Shown here piece by piece: positions 53,201 through 56,292 of a stretch of 64,000 bases of DNA (the stretch's first letter is position 1; each line of letters begins with the position of its first letter). Under the pieces are notes generated by a model. The model was not told the origin of the DNA. It saw only the letters and a list, made by a program, of their open reading frames with translations, and ran no database searches. The stretch is taken from assembly GCA_039566865.1 (NCBI GenBank), contig CM076958.1, positions 7,168,501 through 7,232,500 of the forward strand, written 5' to 3'. The position numbers were made by a program, and so were the translations under genes. This DNA is from Aurelia coerulea (Eukaryota; Cnidaria; Scyphozoa; Semaeostomeae; Ulmaridae).

Positions 53201-53831
53201 TGATTTATTGTTATCGAAAATTTGACTTTGAAATTGCTGGAATATCAAACTAAAGCATTGCAAATTACCTGAACGGGCTTAAAATGACACAACTTAATAA
53301 TGACGTTGGGACGCCAATACTACGCTCAGATACATGGTATGCAGTACATGGTATGCAATGGAACGTATAACTTTTTTTATTCATGTTACGTTAATTTTTC
53401 TACTGTTGTTTCCATAGCAGCAGTTGACATCGAGACAATATAATGCAGGATGAATTCTTTGAATTGAAATAAACAATTAAGAGCGAATTATTTGAAACTA
53501 CTTTAAAACACTGGAAGGACGCTACCACGCTACCACATACCATATGCACATAGGATATACAATATACCATATGTGGGTAGCAAGGCACACAATAGCTACC
53601 CTGCTACCCCACACCACTACCTCGTAGCAATTGAATAACAAAGTTTGCTGCTGTTGTGGAATAAAATGAAAAAAACCATTCCAACTTTAGCCATCAAGAA
53701 CTTTTCCAGGAAGTTAAATGGCGAAGATTTCAAAAACTTACCTCTTTTTGAGGAACAAACTGCTTCCACAACAACGTAACTTTCCATCTGCCATGATGGC
53801 AATTCTGTCTCCAAGATAGTCAGCTTCATCC
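1587..53831 (-). CDS. ABCA: ABC transporter subfamily A gene, partial, ten exons
   Basis: ABCA proteins are full transporters (TMD1-NBD1-linker-TMD2-NBD2) that move lipids across membranes. Ten minus-strand segments joined in order give about 485 codons of the middle of such a protein. They cover the end of NBD1, the regulatory linker, TMD2 helix 1, extracellular loop 2 and a later TMD2 helix. Exon lengths are 90, 188, 106, 98, 275, 189, 74, 193, 126 and 117 nt. All junctions are GT-AG and every codon split between exons is completed without a stop. I found no Walker A or signature motif in the window. The NBD1 core and TMD1 must lie above 64000, and the rest of TMD2 and NBD2 below base 1. 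Introns reach about 14 kb and carry nested transposons. The family call is firm; the member (ABCA1- or ABCA3-like) is not resolved. Transcription of all ten exons is inferred. Confidence 0.9.
1843..1968 (-). CDS. ABCA exon i: NNILL / NHPLPR block
   Basis: Acceptor ctgtttcag precedes GGTATCC and donor gttagt follows GAGCAG. It has 42 codons in phase 0. The peptide begins [20 protein letters not shown] and ends [13 protein letters not shown], with an NDS sequon between. The pair of motifs (YHT---S-NV-NNA-L followed by TNHPLPR) is a hallmark of ABCA proteins just before the helices of TMD2. Recognition is strong. Confidence 0.95.
1969..2824. other. Unassigned intronic sequence
   Basis: Start of the intron between ABCA exons h and i. 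Short ORFs on the plus strand (2112-2423, 2634-2840) show no recognisable domain and no codon evidence. Repetitive GGGG-rich text occurs at 2570-2630. Confidence 0.4.
3303..5355 (-). mobile_element. CR1-like LINE, 5'-truncated, inserted in the R2-like LINE
   Basis: Minus-strand RT pieces in order: NDHYINIV and [16 protein letters not shown] (5243-4743), [27 protein letters not shown] and [10 protein letters not shown] (4743-4306), [19 protein letters not shown] (4321-3995), then [17 protein letters not shown] to [18 protein letters not shown] (4053-3466). The motifs are those of a CR1/jockey-type reverse transcriptase from finger to C-terminus. Frames change at least twice, so the copy is dead. 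TCATCTT flanks both ends (3296-3302 and 5356-5362) as a 7-bp target-site duplication. There is no upstream endonuclease, which is typical 5' truncation. Confidence 0.88.
5539..8645. mobile_element. 3.1-kb non-autonomous TIR element, TSD ACTAA
   Basis: The left end is CACGCCCGACAACACC and the right end is the inverted counterpart GGTGTTATCGGGCGTG (15 of 16 match). ACTAA lies directly outside both ends (5534-5538 and 8646-8650). Deleting the element plus one ACTAA joins the host LINE in frame as FLDWTIS-DLQEMD. The interior has only short ORFs without recognisable domains. A second right end is at 246-523. A 5-bp duplication with these termini does not point to a superfamily I can name. Confidence 0.8.
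8991..9371. mobile_element. hAT-type MITE with internal TACCCTGTCGCATA repeats
   Basis: It is flanked by ACTCTAAC on both sides (8983-8990 and 9372-9379), an 8-bp target duplication as made by hAT transposases. Termini are CCCGGGGGGGGGG in inverted orientation, with TACTTGAC nearby on both arms. The interior repeats CCCTGTCGCATAA about six times between 9062 and 9300, including a near-perfect tandem pair of about 68 bp. It sits inside the R2-like LINE, whose frame ([11 protein letters not shown]) is restored by removing it. Confidence 0.85.
9683..9772 (+). mobile_element. Short L2-like LINE 3' end with (ATT)n tail
   Basis: The text TATCCTGTATAAATAT followed by a long ATT array matches the 3' end of the LINE fragment at 49839-49890. 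About 20 ATT units follow. Translations of this tract into poly-Ile or poly-Asn are artefacts. Confidence 0.6.
9776..10883. other. Unassigned intronic sequence
   Basis: Sequence between the ATT tract and ABCA exon h. No domain is recognised. 10170-10370 shows patchy similarity by eye to 28220-28390 (shared GAAGTACnAAATT-like text), possibly an old dispersed repeat. Confidence 0.35.
10884..11076 (-). CDS. ABCA exon h: extracellular loop 2, distal part
   Basis: Acceptor atttgcag precedes GGGTAAAAG and donor gtagct follows AATCAG. One base completes Gly, then 64 codons in phase. The peptide runs [15 protein letters not shown] to [12 protein letters not shown], with an NNT sequon. The ending matches the ABCA region where a V-VWYNN-type stretch precedes the conserved YH-A---N--NNA block. 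The intron to exon i is 8.9 kb and contains the nested 2.8-9.7 kb transposon stack. Confidence 0.87.
11262..11683. mobile_element. TA-flanked MITE rich in TTTTCGCCCC motifs
   Basis: Inverted ends TTAGTCTTTTCAAATTTCGC at the left and GCGAAATTTGAAGGGACTAA at the right, continued by CTGCCTT/AAGGCAG. TA occurs at both outer edges, fitting a TA target duplication. The interior repeats TTTTCGCCCC-like blocks. No coding capacity. Confidence 0.65.
11690..12150. other. Unassigned intronic sequence
   Basis: AT-rich sequence in the intron between ABCA exons g and h, with no ORF over 60 codons and no repeat end that I recognise. Confidence 0.4.
12160..12461. repeat. Palindromic minisatellite, about 22-bp unit (left part)
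   Basis: Imperfect tandem copies of a unit close to GGTACTTCAGAGTACC followed by CCTAAA. The core is itself an inverted repeat (GGTACT/AGTACC). The array continues at 13641-13750; the LINE at 12462-13640 has been inserted into it. The ORF across it is an artefact of the repeat. Confidence 0.85.
12462..13640 (+). mobile_element. 5'-truncated LINE with poly(A) tail and 3' hairpin
   Basis: An open frame from 12464 to 13285 starts [17 protein letters not shown]. It continues through [19 protein letters not shown] and WNGLDSEIR to [18 protein letters not shown], the C-terminal part of a jockey/CR1-type reverse transcriptase with a CxC...H...HC motif. The 3' UTR holds a perfect 11-bp stem (13519-13529 with 13548-13558) and ends in about 20 A. 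AAAGGTATT flanks both sides (12453-12461, 13641-13649), the target duplication. The C-terminal frame has no stop, so this copy looks fairly young. Confidence 0.9.
13519..13558 (+). other. LINE 3' UTR stem-loop
   Basis: GTGAGAGGCAA pairs perfectly with TTGCCTCTCAC across an 18-base loop. Such 3'-terminal hairpins in LINEs can serve as the recognition site for the element's own reverse transcriptase; that role is inferred here. Confidence 0.75.
13641..13750. repeat. Palindromic minisatellite (right part)
   Basis: Continuation of the 12160-12461 array after the LINE, with more diverged GGTACnTCAGAG units. Confidence 0.8.
13757..14060 (-). mobile_element. L2-like LINE C-terminal fragment
   Basis: Minus-strand translation gives [20 protein letters not shown] and then, after frame breaks, [18 protein letters not shown]. 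This is the same family as the LINE end at 53925-54810 (SYRGAKLWNSLSAEAKEA). Two stops are visible. No 3' UTR remains. Confidence 0.7.
14178..14289. repeat. (ATT)n microsatellite, LINE tail
   Basis: About 32 ATT units with one interruption near 14268, at the 3' end of the minus-strand LINE. It probably grew from the element's simple-repeat tail. Confidence 0.9.
15336..16339. mobile_element. 1.0-kb palindromic TA-target MITE (family B)
   Basis: Ends are CCGGGTGTCCCAAAA and the inverted TTTCGAACACCCGG, with TA at both edges, as made by Tc1/mariner transposases. The arms are inverted repeats for about 240 bp, for example TTCATGTTCAAGGCAAAACC against GGCTTTGCCTTCAACAT. A middle of roughly 500 bp has no recognisable ORF. 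It interrupts the LINE at 14178-16920. A solo arm is at 60616-60850. Confidence 0.85.
16921..18680. other. Unassigned intronic sequence
   Basis: Between the LINE and ABCA exon g. 17210-17300 contains CTGGGGGCTTCACCTCCAGA-like text of the kind seen at the ends of dispersed repeats, but I could not define borders. No exon recognised. Confidence 0.4.
18681..18754 (-). CDS. ABCA exon g: short Cys-rich loop exon
   Basis: Acceptor ctttctcag precedes ATTACAAAC and donor gtatgt follows CAAACAGG. It is 24 codons plus two bases. The peptide is [17 protein letters not shown] followed by SCLDCQT. It has three cysteines and an N-glycosylation sequon (NNT), fitting the extracellular loop. I located it because exon f ends in phase 0 while exon h needs two bases. 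This segment has both properties and good splice sites, and gives a Gly codon at the junction. Homology alone would not identify so short an exon. Confidence 0.78.
19025..19617. mobile_element. Foldback MITE family A, copy 1
   Basis: Ends CCGGGTGCGCCAAAATAAAC at the left and inverted TATTTTGGCGCACCTGG at the right, with TA outside each. The two halves are inverted repeats of about 280 bp meeting near AATCGATT at 19315-19332. No coding capacity. Other copies are at 22488, 33621 and, as halves, 48006 and 52810. Confidence 0.92.
19887..19936. repeat. (TAATGA)n array
   Basis: About eight hexamer units forming the tail of the L2-like LINE at 18905-19939. Confidence 0.9.
20123..21188. mobile_element. 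1.07-kb non-autonomous hAT element
   Basis: Termini CAGTGGCGTCGTGG and inverted CCACGACGCCACTG, flanked by a perfect 8-bp duplication GTTTGTAT (20115-20122 and 21189-21196). CAGTGGCGT ends with G-rich subterminal runs are typical of hAT (Charlie-like) elements. The interior has repeated TTTTCCGACA-type motifs and no transposase ORF. Confidence 0.93.
21493..22417. mobile_element. TTAA-target TIR element, 925 bp
   Basis: A 19-bp perfect inverted repeat GGTTACTGTATCCCTTCAG occurs at both ends, with TTAA at both outer edges (21489-21492, 22418-22421). TTAA duplication is made by piggyBac and Kolobok transposases. No ORF of size lies inside, so it is non-autonomous. It may instead belong to another TTAA family. 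Confidence 0.88.
22488..23065. mobile_element. Foldback MITE family A, copy 2
   Basis: The same ends as copy 1 (CCGGGTGCGCCAAAATAAAC; inverted TATTTTGCCGCACCCGG) with TA at both borders and two long inverted halves meeting near 22780-22810. It is slightly shorter, with a deletion in the right half around 22875. Confidence 0.92.
23068..25700. other. Unassigned intronic sequence
   Basis: A comparatively repeat-poor stretch between ABCA exons f and g. Short ORFs (23838-24023, 24450-24665, 24824-25343) have no recognisable domains. No splice-bounded exon could be argued. Confidence 0.4.
25705..25962 (-). CDS. Unidentified 85-codon ORF, doubtful
   Basis: A minus-strand ORF that I do not recognise. 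It includes [20 protein letters not shown] and [16 protein letters not shown], a mix of hydrophobic strand-like and charged segments that looks more protein-like than the surrounding AT-rich text. Overlapping frames on both strands (25899-26339 plus, 25907-26116 minus) are also open, which weakens the case. It could be an exon of an intron-nested gene or chance. Confidence 0.2.
   Translation of the reverse strand: MESVNLKSCQEKQTIDFRRFPTPGNWPIVFGTLPNAQVGSWRLLGREVKLIKHFKRLQTHGIDIVVIVTKDEEFKDLMFWKMLQN
26340..29088. other. Mostly unassigned intronic sequence
   Basis: Apart from the 130-bp repeat at 26958-27080 I see nothing definable. The ORF at 27074-27406 (minus) is AT-driven. A stretch near 27420-27480 has splice-like ends but gives stops in every phase required by ABCA exons f and g. 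Confidence 0.4.
26958..27080. repeat. Dispersed 130-bp repeat, copy 1
   Basis: Closely similar to 54601-54722: both start GGCCGGGTAA, share ATTGAACATATTGGCAATAA and end near GATTCTTTTT. Possibly a MITE fragment. The other copy splits a LINE. Confidence 0.8.
29089..29277 (-). CDS. ABCA exon f: extracellular loop 2, Cys-rich part
   Basis: Acceptor tctttcag precedes TTTGCAAAG and donor gtaagt follows TCAAAT. It has 63 whole codons in phase 0. The peptide starts [12 protein letters not shown] and ends with a CC-SYQY-VLNSYC cluster. Related ABCA loops have paired cysteines in this place (CC-S-QY-VLD-YC), so the residues probably form disulfides in the second extracellular loop. The intron to exon g is 10.3 kb. 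Confidence 0.88.
29380..29525. repeat. TTCGGCCAA-rich direct repeat cluster
   Basis: TTCGGCCAA/TTGGCCCAA-like 9-mers recur about seven times. It looks like a degenerate simple array or an element end; borders are not defined. Confidence 0.6.
29530..31069. other. Unassigned intronic sequence with a C/G-rich patch
   Basis: 29830-30080 contains repeated CTCGGTnnACC / CTCGGCTGACC-type blocks and CGCCTAnCCAATTCACAG twice (around 29870 and 30040), so a roughly 170-bp imperfect direct repeat is present. CCCTCTAC repeats occur at 30955-30980. No gene seen. Confidence 0.4.
31070..31344 (-). CDS. ABCA exon e: first helix of TMD2
   Basis: Acceptor tttgtag precedes AACTTC and donor gtatcg follows CTGAAG. 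The exon completes a Glu codon and then encodes [21 protein letters not shown] basic stretch (LNSKREKKA) follows, then a hydrophobic helix ([19 protein letters not shown]), then soluble sequence ending PAMLK. The pattern F-AM--KRFL--KR before a membrane helix marks entry into the second transmembrane domain of ABCA proteins. The sequence after the helix begins the large extracellular loop. It ends in phase 0. Confidence 0.94.
31905..32834. repeat. Long inverted duplication, arm A
   Basis: Reads as the reverse complement of 61328-64000, apart from the 1.7-kb element inserted there, with well over 80% identity by eye across about 930 bp. Short ORFs in matching frames differ mostly by amino-acid-changing substitutions and stops, so I treat it as non-coding. 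Confidence 0.85.
32835..33544. other. Unassigned intronic sequence
   Basis: AT-rich with several TGACGTCA/TGATGTCAT-type motifs (33000-33350). No exon or element border recognised. Confidence 0.35.
33545..34620 (+). repeat. Inverted copy of ABCA exon d donor region (left palindrome arm)
   Basis: 33584-33618 matches the reverse complement of 34740-34774 at 34 of 35 bases. After the foldback MITE (33621-34507) the match resumes (CACAGAGTAATTGCTGTCTT against CACAGAGCAATTGCTGTCTT). It ends near 34568-34600 with TTCAAATTCT facing AGAATTTGAA at 34681-34690. Upstream, 33555-33583 resembles the last 30 nt of exon d. It is therefore one arm of a palindrome whose other arm is the real exon-intron boundary. 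Confidence 0.85.
33621..34507. mobile_element. Foldback MITE family A, copy 3, with internal insertion
   Basis: Ends CCGGGTGCGCCAAAATAAAC and inverted TATTTTGGCGCACCCGG with TA on both sides. It is 887 bp rather than about 590, because roughly 300 bp between TAAGCGGCTG (33919) and GTTTACAAT (34215) separates the two arms. The insertion begins TTGTAA and ends TTACAA, so it may itself be a small inverted-repeat element. Confidence 0.88.
34779..34876 (-). CDS. ABCA exon d: linker between NBD1 and TMD2
   Basis: Acceptor tttttcag precedes GGAGCAAG and donor gtatga follows CTACCTG. One base completes Lys (AA+G), 32 codons follow, then one base starts Glu. The peptide runs [13 protein letters not shown] to SLNQVRLP. 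This part of ABCA proteins is poorly conserved, so support rests on splice sites, exact phase agreement on both sides and position. A 35-bp piece of the intron beginning 5 bp past the donor is repeated in inverted orientation at 33584-33618 with one mismatch. Confidence 0.82.
34973..35178. mobile_element. Palindromic TA-target MITE family C, about 206 bp
   Basis: The two halves are inverted repeats: left GTGTCCCAAAATGATGTATT, right AATACATCATTTTGGGACAC followed by CCGGTA. TCCATAACCGATGAAC is mirrored in both arms. The left terminus has mutated (catGGTGTCCC instead of CCGGGTGTCCC). Confidence 0.85.
35180..36300. repeat. AT-rich region with a 92-bp tandem duplication
   Basis: GCTTTTTCGAAGATTTCA starts two successive diverged copies at about 35344 and 35436, ending near 35527. 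The rest shows no gene. ORFs such as 35117-35458 run through the duplication and are not credible. Confidence 0.6.
36300..37218 (-). mobile_element. LINE RT fragment, 5'-truncated
   Basis: Minus-strand translation gives [19 protein letters not shown] with YADETHLA as the degenerate catalytic box (37223-36948). A frame break follows, then [20 protein letters not shown] to [20 protein letters not shown] (36806-36315). This is the palm-to-C-terminus of an L2/CR1-type reverse transcriptase. The second Asp of the YADD box is Glu here. The 3' end resembles 61250-61325. Confidence 0.83.
37470..38690 (+). pseudogene. RecQ-like DEAD/DEAH helicase, decayed fragment
   Basis: Plus strand 37479-37787 encodes [16 protein letters not shown] and [17 protein letters not shown] (Walker A GYGKS), then [20 protein letters not shown] (motif Ia). 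A frame shift leads to [11 protein letters not shown], and a third frame gives FHEAHCIAW, where RecQ helicases have VDEAHCIS-W. A donor-like GTAAGT follows at 37938 and an acceptor CAG at 38461. The next segment reads [17 protein letters not shown] and VFTATAS (motif III). Three frames are needed and the Walker B Asp is His, so it is not a working helicase. A MITE sits in the intron. Confidence 0.8.
37968..38132. mobile_element. 165-bp hAT MITE
   Basis: Ends CAGGGACGCAGGG and inverted CCTACGTCTCTG, flanked by a perfect 8-bp duplication GTATGTTT (37960-37967, 38133-38140). Inside are GGGGGG and CCCCCCCC runs. It lies within the intron of the helicase pseudogene. Confidence 0.88.
38700..39648. 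other. Unassigned intronic sequence
   Basis: AGTAAGAATTA is repeated three times near 38700-38760. Nothing else recognised. Confidence 0.35.
39649..39777. repeat. Hairpin flanked by a 13-bp direct repeat
   Basis: GAATGATTCTAGT occurs at 39649-39661 and 39765-39777. Just before the second copy is a stem of CTTAGGGCGGGTACG (39716-39730) with CGTACTCGCCCTAAG (39751-39765), one mismatch. It borders the 5' end of the LINE at 39800. Confidence 0.7.
39800..41940 (+). mobile_element. CR1/jockey-type LINE, RT frame broken by one stop
   Basis: A continuous plus-strand frame from 39813 to 41618 is interrupted only by TGA at 40866-40868. It contains [61 protein letters not shown] and FADDTNIYY before the stop. 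After it come [28 protein letters not shown] and [12 protein letters not shown]. The stop falls where Trp is usual (KK-W-LD), so a single TGG to TGA change explains it. The endonuclease is missing (5' truncation). The 3' UTR carries a hairpin at 41707-41747 and ends ACTGAACTGAACTGA. Confidence 0.93.
41707..41747 (+). other. LINE 3' UTR stem-loop
   Basis: GGGCTCTCTC pairs with GAGAGAGCTCC around a 19-base loop (8 bp perfect, extended through a G-T pair). The identical block recurs at 62796-62846 with no coding part, so it marks the conserved 3' end of this family. Confidence 0.8.
42100..44156 (+). mobile_element. CR1-like LINE with PHD-like ORF1, 3'-truncated
   Basis: ORF1 end: [25 protein letters not shown], then after a small deletion [17 protein letters not shown]. 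This is a PHD-type Cys/His pattern (42142-42310). ORF2 starts [16 protein letters not shown] and continues [23 protein letters not shown] and VSDHCVP, the AP-endonuclease motifs (42510-43177). RT start: [20 protein letters not shown] (to 44119), then [11 protein letters not shown]. The sequence stops at about 44156 before the catalytic motifs. Stops at 43175 and 43259 and frame breaks show it is dead. Confidence 0.87.
44157..47150 (-). mobile_element. CR1-like LINE with esterase ORF1 and endonuclease ORF2
   Basis: Minus strand. ORF1 from 47144: a helical, charged N-terminus ([18 protein letters not shown]), then [18 protein letters not shown] and [13 protein letters not shown]. These are the GDS and GTND blocks of an SGNH esterase as in CR1 ORF1 proteins. 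The C-terminal part resumes at 45420-45190 ([20 protein letters not shown]). ORF2 (45097-44288) has [39 protein letters not shown] and [12 protein letters not shown], the AP endonuclease. A one-base frameshift follows at about 44280 and the element stops at 44157 without the RT. Confidence 0.87.
45425..46048 (+). mobile_element. L2/CR1-type LINE 3' fragment inserted in ORF1
   Basis: The plus strand reads [18 protein letters not shown], then [16 protein letters not shown] and [17 protein letters not shown], ending at 45775. This is the reverse transcriptase C-terminus. The 3' UTR ends in an ACAT array (46032-46048). It separates the GTND block from the C-terminal half of the esterase ORF on the other strand. 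Confidence 0.82.
47150..47779. other. Unassigned intronic sequence
   Basis: AT-rich, no ORF of note and no recognised element border. It may include the 5' UTR of the minus-strand CR1-like LINE just below 47150. Confidence 0.35.
47788..47948. mobile_element. 161-bp hAT MITE
   Basis: Ends CAGTGGGGGAC and inverted GTACCGCCACTG, with a perfect 8-bp duplication ACAGGCAA on both sides (47780-47787, 47949-47956). Confidence 0.88.
48006..48105. mobile_element. Foldback MITE family A, right-half fragment
   Basis: Matches the last 100 bp of family A (ATCTTCAAAATCGGTCCAGT to TTTTGGCGCACCCGG) followed by TA. The left half is absent. Confidence 0.85.
48624..48729 (-). CDS. ABCA exon c: [11 protein letters not shown] linker motif
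   Basis: Acceptor ttctag precedes AGGATGG and donor gtaagc follows CCCAA. Two bases complete Lys, then 34 codons, then two bases. The peptide contains [19 protein letters not shown], the most diagnostic ABCA linker motif (family form SFG-S-TT-EEVFL-VG), and continues to MAP before a split Lys codon. The intron to exon d is 13.7 kb. It holds several LINEs, a RecQ-like pseudogene and MITEs. Confidence 0.95.
48730..49440. other. Unassigned intronic sequence
   Basis: Between ABCA exon c and the LINE fragment at 49440. Contains a short TTG run (49362-49390). No gene recognised. Confidence 0.35.
49440..49890 (+). mobile_element. LINE C-terminal fragment with ATT tail
   Basis: The plus strand reads [60 protein letters not shown] and [20 protein letters not shown]. 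This is an intact reverse transcriptase C-terminus ending at 49741. The 3' UTR ends CCTGTATAAATATGTATT and ATT repeats, as at 9683-9772. Confidence 0.8.
49891..51944. other. Unassigned intronic sequence with an acidic remnant
   Basis: Mostly without recognisable content. 51060-51230 (plus) translates with interruptions to an acidic peptide ([15 protein letters not shown], then MDDDDG), possibly the remains of a transposase or nuclear-protein gene, too short to name. Confidence 0.35.
51945..52132 (-). CDS. ABCA exon b: start of regulatory linker
   Basis: Acceptor ccaaag precedes GTATGG and donor gtatgt follows. The split codon AG+G gives Arg, so the protein reads [15 protein letters not shown] across the intron. 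This is the classic ABCA (K/R)YG-GY-(L/M)TIVK motif at the NBD1 exit. The next 62 codons contain IGSELSYIL and end FACFEE, matching the family pattern of a GAELS-ILP-E segment followed by F--LF--LE. One base is left to start a Lys codon in the next exon. The intron to exon c is 3.2 kb. Confidence 0.93.
52370..52735 (+). mobile_element. L2-like LINE 3' end with hairpin
   Basis: Resembles the reverse complement of 53925-54330: [18 protein letters not shown] text, then a stem GAGGG (52676-52680) with CCCTC (52713-52717) enclosing CAGC...GCTG. It ends in repeated ATGAAAT units. Only the last coding codons remain. Confidence 0.72.
52810..52961. mobile_element. Foldback MITE family A, diverged right-half fragment
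   Basis: AATCCTAGAATCTAACTCAG, ATCTTCAAAATC and TTTATTTTGGCACACATGG match the right arm of family A. It ends at TA (52962). Confidence 0.75.
52965..53740. other. Unassigned intronic sequence
   Basis: AT-rich intron between ABCA exons a and b, with a small duplication of ACATGGTATGCA (53333-53356) and CCATATG repeats near 53540-53575. Confidence 0.4.
53742..53831 (-). CDS. ABCA exon a: end of NBD1, after the H-loop
   Basis: Acceptor ctag precedes GGATGAAGC and donor gtaagt follows AAGAG. One base completes a codon from the unseen upstream exon, then 29 codons follow, then two bases. The peptide starts [17 protein letters not shown] and runs through [10 protein letters not shown]. This is the conserved ABCA segment just after the H-loop histidine, where members read MDEAD-LGDRIAI and then CCGS-LFLK. 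The split codon fits Met, giving MDEAD. This is the highest exon found; its 5' neighbour lies beyond at least 10 kb of repeat-rich intron. Recognition is strong. Confidence 0.92.
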
Positions 53832-53924
53832 CTAGAAAAAATAAAAGATAAGAAGGGGCTGCTTCGATCGTCCAGAATGACTCATAGGTGTCATATTTCA
53901 CATATTTTATATTTTCATATTTGA

Positions 53925-54810
53925 TTCTATTAAGGAGGGTTGCCCTTCAACAGAAGCTGCTTTTCAAGAGGCCCTCCGATAAAAACATTAATTACAATAT
54001 GAGGAAACAAAGTGAAAAGCTATTTATGAAATTAAACTATAAAACCTTATTCACAATATTTAAAATCTATGTACACTAATGTTCAGAACTTACAATAAAA
54101 AACGAAAGAAAAAAGTATCTATTTCTAAATAGTTTTCTTGAAACTATACAGAGAGGTTGCCTCCTTTGCCTCGGCTGACAGGCTGTTCCATAGTTTTGCA
54201 CCTCTATAGGAAAAACCTTTCTGGCCATTTGTAGACCTTTCCTTCGGTAACCTCAAGTCGGTCCCCGTATTACGAAGGGTATATAATGAGCAGAGCAAAT
54301 TTCGGGTGAAGCGGTCACACAGGTGTTCACACAGGTATTGTGGAGCCAGCTCGTTCAGGGACTTGAAGACAATTGTCTTTGATTCACCAGTAACCAGTTC
54401 GTCAACAGTCTGCCATCCCAGCCCATCAATAAAGAGGCCTGCTTGGGGCATTCGTTATTATCTTAGCAGCACGCAATTGAAGTTTTTGCAGCAGATTAAT
54501 TTCTGTTGAACCAGAACAGCAATATCGAAAGTGGGGCTCCAAAATACCTGTAATTCACCCAATAAATCACCCATCTCAACGGAAAGGAATAGCCGATTAA
54601 GGCCGGGTAAATTACAGAGCCTAATTGAACATATTGGCAATAAAACAAGACAGTTTTCAATATTATTGCTTTGATATTCATGGAGCAGTGGTCTTCCAAG
54701 CGGGGATTCTTTTTTCTGACTCACCCAGTAGATGTTGAGTAACAGAGACCCCAAGACTGACCCCCGAGGAACGCTTGTGACGCTTTTCAAAGAACTGAAT
54801 GACCCATTTA
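53925..54810 (-). mobile_element. L2-like LINE C-terminal part, split by the 130-bp repeat
   Basis: Minus strand: [19 protein letters not shown] (54790-54730) is the RT motif before YADD. The 130-bp repeat follows, then a C-terminal segment LFIDGLGWQTVDELV, KTIVFKSLNELAPQYLCEHL and LPKERSTNGQKGFSYRGAKL (54451-54125). The 3' UTR has GGAGGG (minus) facing CCCTCC at 53931-53973. The YADD region is missing, so it was deleted or replaced. Confidence 0.82.
54601..54722. repeat. Dispersed 130-bp repeat, copy 2
   Basis: About 90% identical by eye to 26958-27080. It lies between two RT parts of the LINE at 53925-54810. It ends at CTGACTCACCCAGTA, resembling a degenerate TA-flanked terminus. Confidence 0.8.
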
Positions 54811-54844
54811 CTTTAACTCTTTCACGCCAGCAAACCTATACGCA

Positions 54845-55316
54845 CTAGTGTGGTGGATACGCCATACAGGCGCAGGATATTATCCTTAATGTTGTGGATA
54901 CGCCTTAACGGGGTGGGGTATTATGCTTGATGTGGCGGGGTATTATGCCATATATGGTGGAAACGCCATAAAGGGGTGAGGTATTATGCTTAATGTGGTG
55001 GGGGTACTATGCTTAATGTGGTGAATACACTATACAGGGGCGGGGTATTATGCTTAATGTGGGGGGTAATATGCTTATGTGATGGATATGCCATACCGGG
55101 GTGGGGAATTATGCTTGATGTGGTGGATAAGCCATACTGGGGTGGGTATTATGCTTAATGTGATGGGGTATTATGCTTAATGCAGTGCATATACCATACT
55201 GGGGCGGGGTATTATGCTCAATGTAGTGGGGAATTATGCTTAATGTGGTGGATAGACCATCCAGGGGTGGGGTATTATGCTAACGTGATGGGGTATTATG
55301 CTTAATATGGTGGCTA
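54845..55316. repeat. Minisatellite, about 40-bp unit (left, forward)
   Basis: Repeated GGTATTATGCTTAATGTGG and GTGGATACGCCATACAGG blocks, some ten units with variable spacing. The same units appear reverse-complemented at 59386-59446 and 60482-60580. Confidence 0.9.
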
Positions 55317-55545
55317 CAGCTGGCAGGGGCGGATTTGCACAATGTTCTAAGTTTTTAGAAGAGGCTTGGGATCAGCCCACAGTGTAGAAATCTCTACAAA
55401 GTAGCTACACAATGCTGCTTGTTTGTGGTATTCAGTTATCACATATTCGTTTCTTGTTGTTTAGTGCTTAGAATCAAACGTAGATTCTCTGCAAGAGATA
55501 CGTTTCTCAAAATACAAAAAAGTTTAGTTAAGAAATAAACGTGTA

Positions 55546-56112
55546 ATAGACCACTTCACAGAAAGAAAAGGATCATGGGTAAGTAGGGCAAAATTTGATT
55601 CTTCGAACGCATGTTTCAACAAAATATTTCATTCCTTTCATCTCGGCGTACTATCCAGTTCTGGCTCATATTCGCTCAAACTTTTATCAAACTTCATGCA
55701 AATGACACAGCACTCACCTGGAACATAGGGCTTTGCATTTTCAGTTTCCTTTTCCGCATGGACTTCGCTAAATTTATGTGCTTCCTTCACGAACTGCGGT
55801 CTTCTTCGTGATTGACACCCAATCGTAAGTCTTTACTAGTAGACCCCTGCCCCTCTTTTCGATTGCTAGATCCATGCACAACACAGCATACGCTTGATTT
55901 TCAAAACGAAGGCCCCTCATACCTTTGTTTCAAATCCTAAAAAGTCTCCTTGCCGTATCTTTCTTCCTTCAAACAAAATACGCTTGTATTATTTCACTTG
56001 TTATGTTTGAGGTCCTGCCAGTTCTCAAATCGATTCGAACGCACTTGTGAACCCTTCTGAAACTGTCTGGGAATGTCACCAAATGCGTCAGGGGGGAAGC
56101 CAAGGGGTGAGC
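55546..56112. repeat. Inverted repeat arm, left
   Basis: Pairs with 58325-58894. Both arms keep a 66-codon ORF (55611-55811 plus; 58628-58828 minus) about 90% identical. I regard it as a by-product of the young duplication, since it has no recognisable domain. Confidence 0.9.
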
Positions 56113-56292
56113 CAAGTAGGGGACAGGGACAAAGTTCTCTATTCTCTATCTATTCTTGAGAAAACTTGACTGGCCATTTTCCTAGCGTGTTTAAAATGCC
56201 AAGAAACATATCTGCAGCAGTATTAGAGACAGCATGACAATTCAAGGATTAAACAATAAGAAATAAATTGAAAAAACGAGAAACCTTTAATA

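Noticed and set aside
55611..55811. 66-codon ORF conserved at 58628-58828
   Set aside because: Conservation follows from the inverted duplication itself. No domain, and the differences include amino-acid changes.
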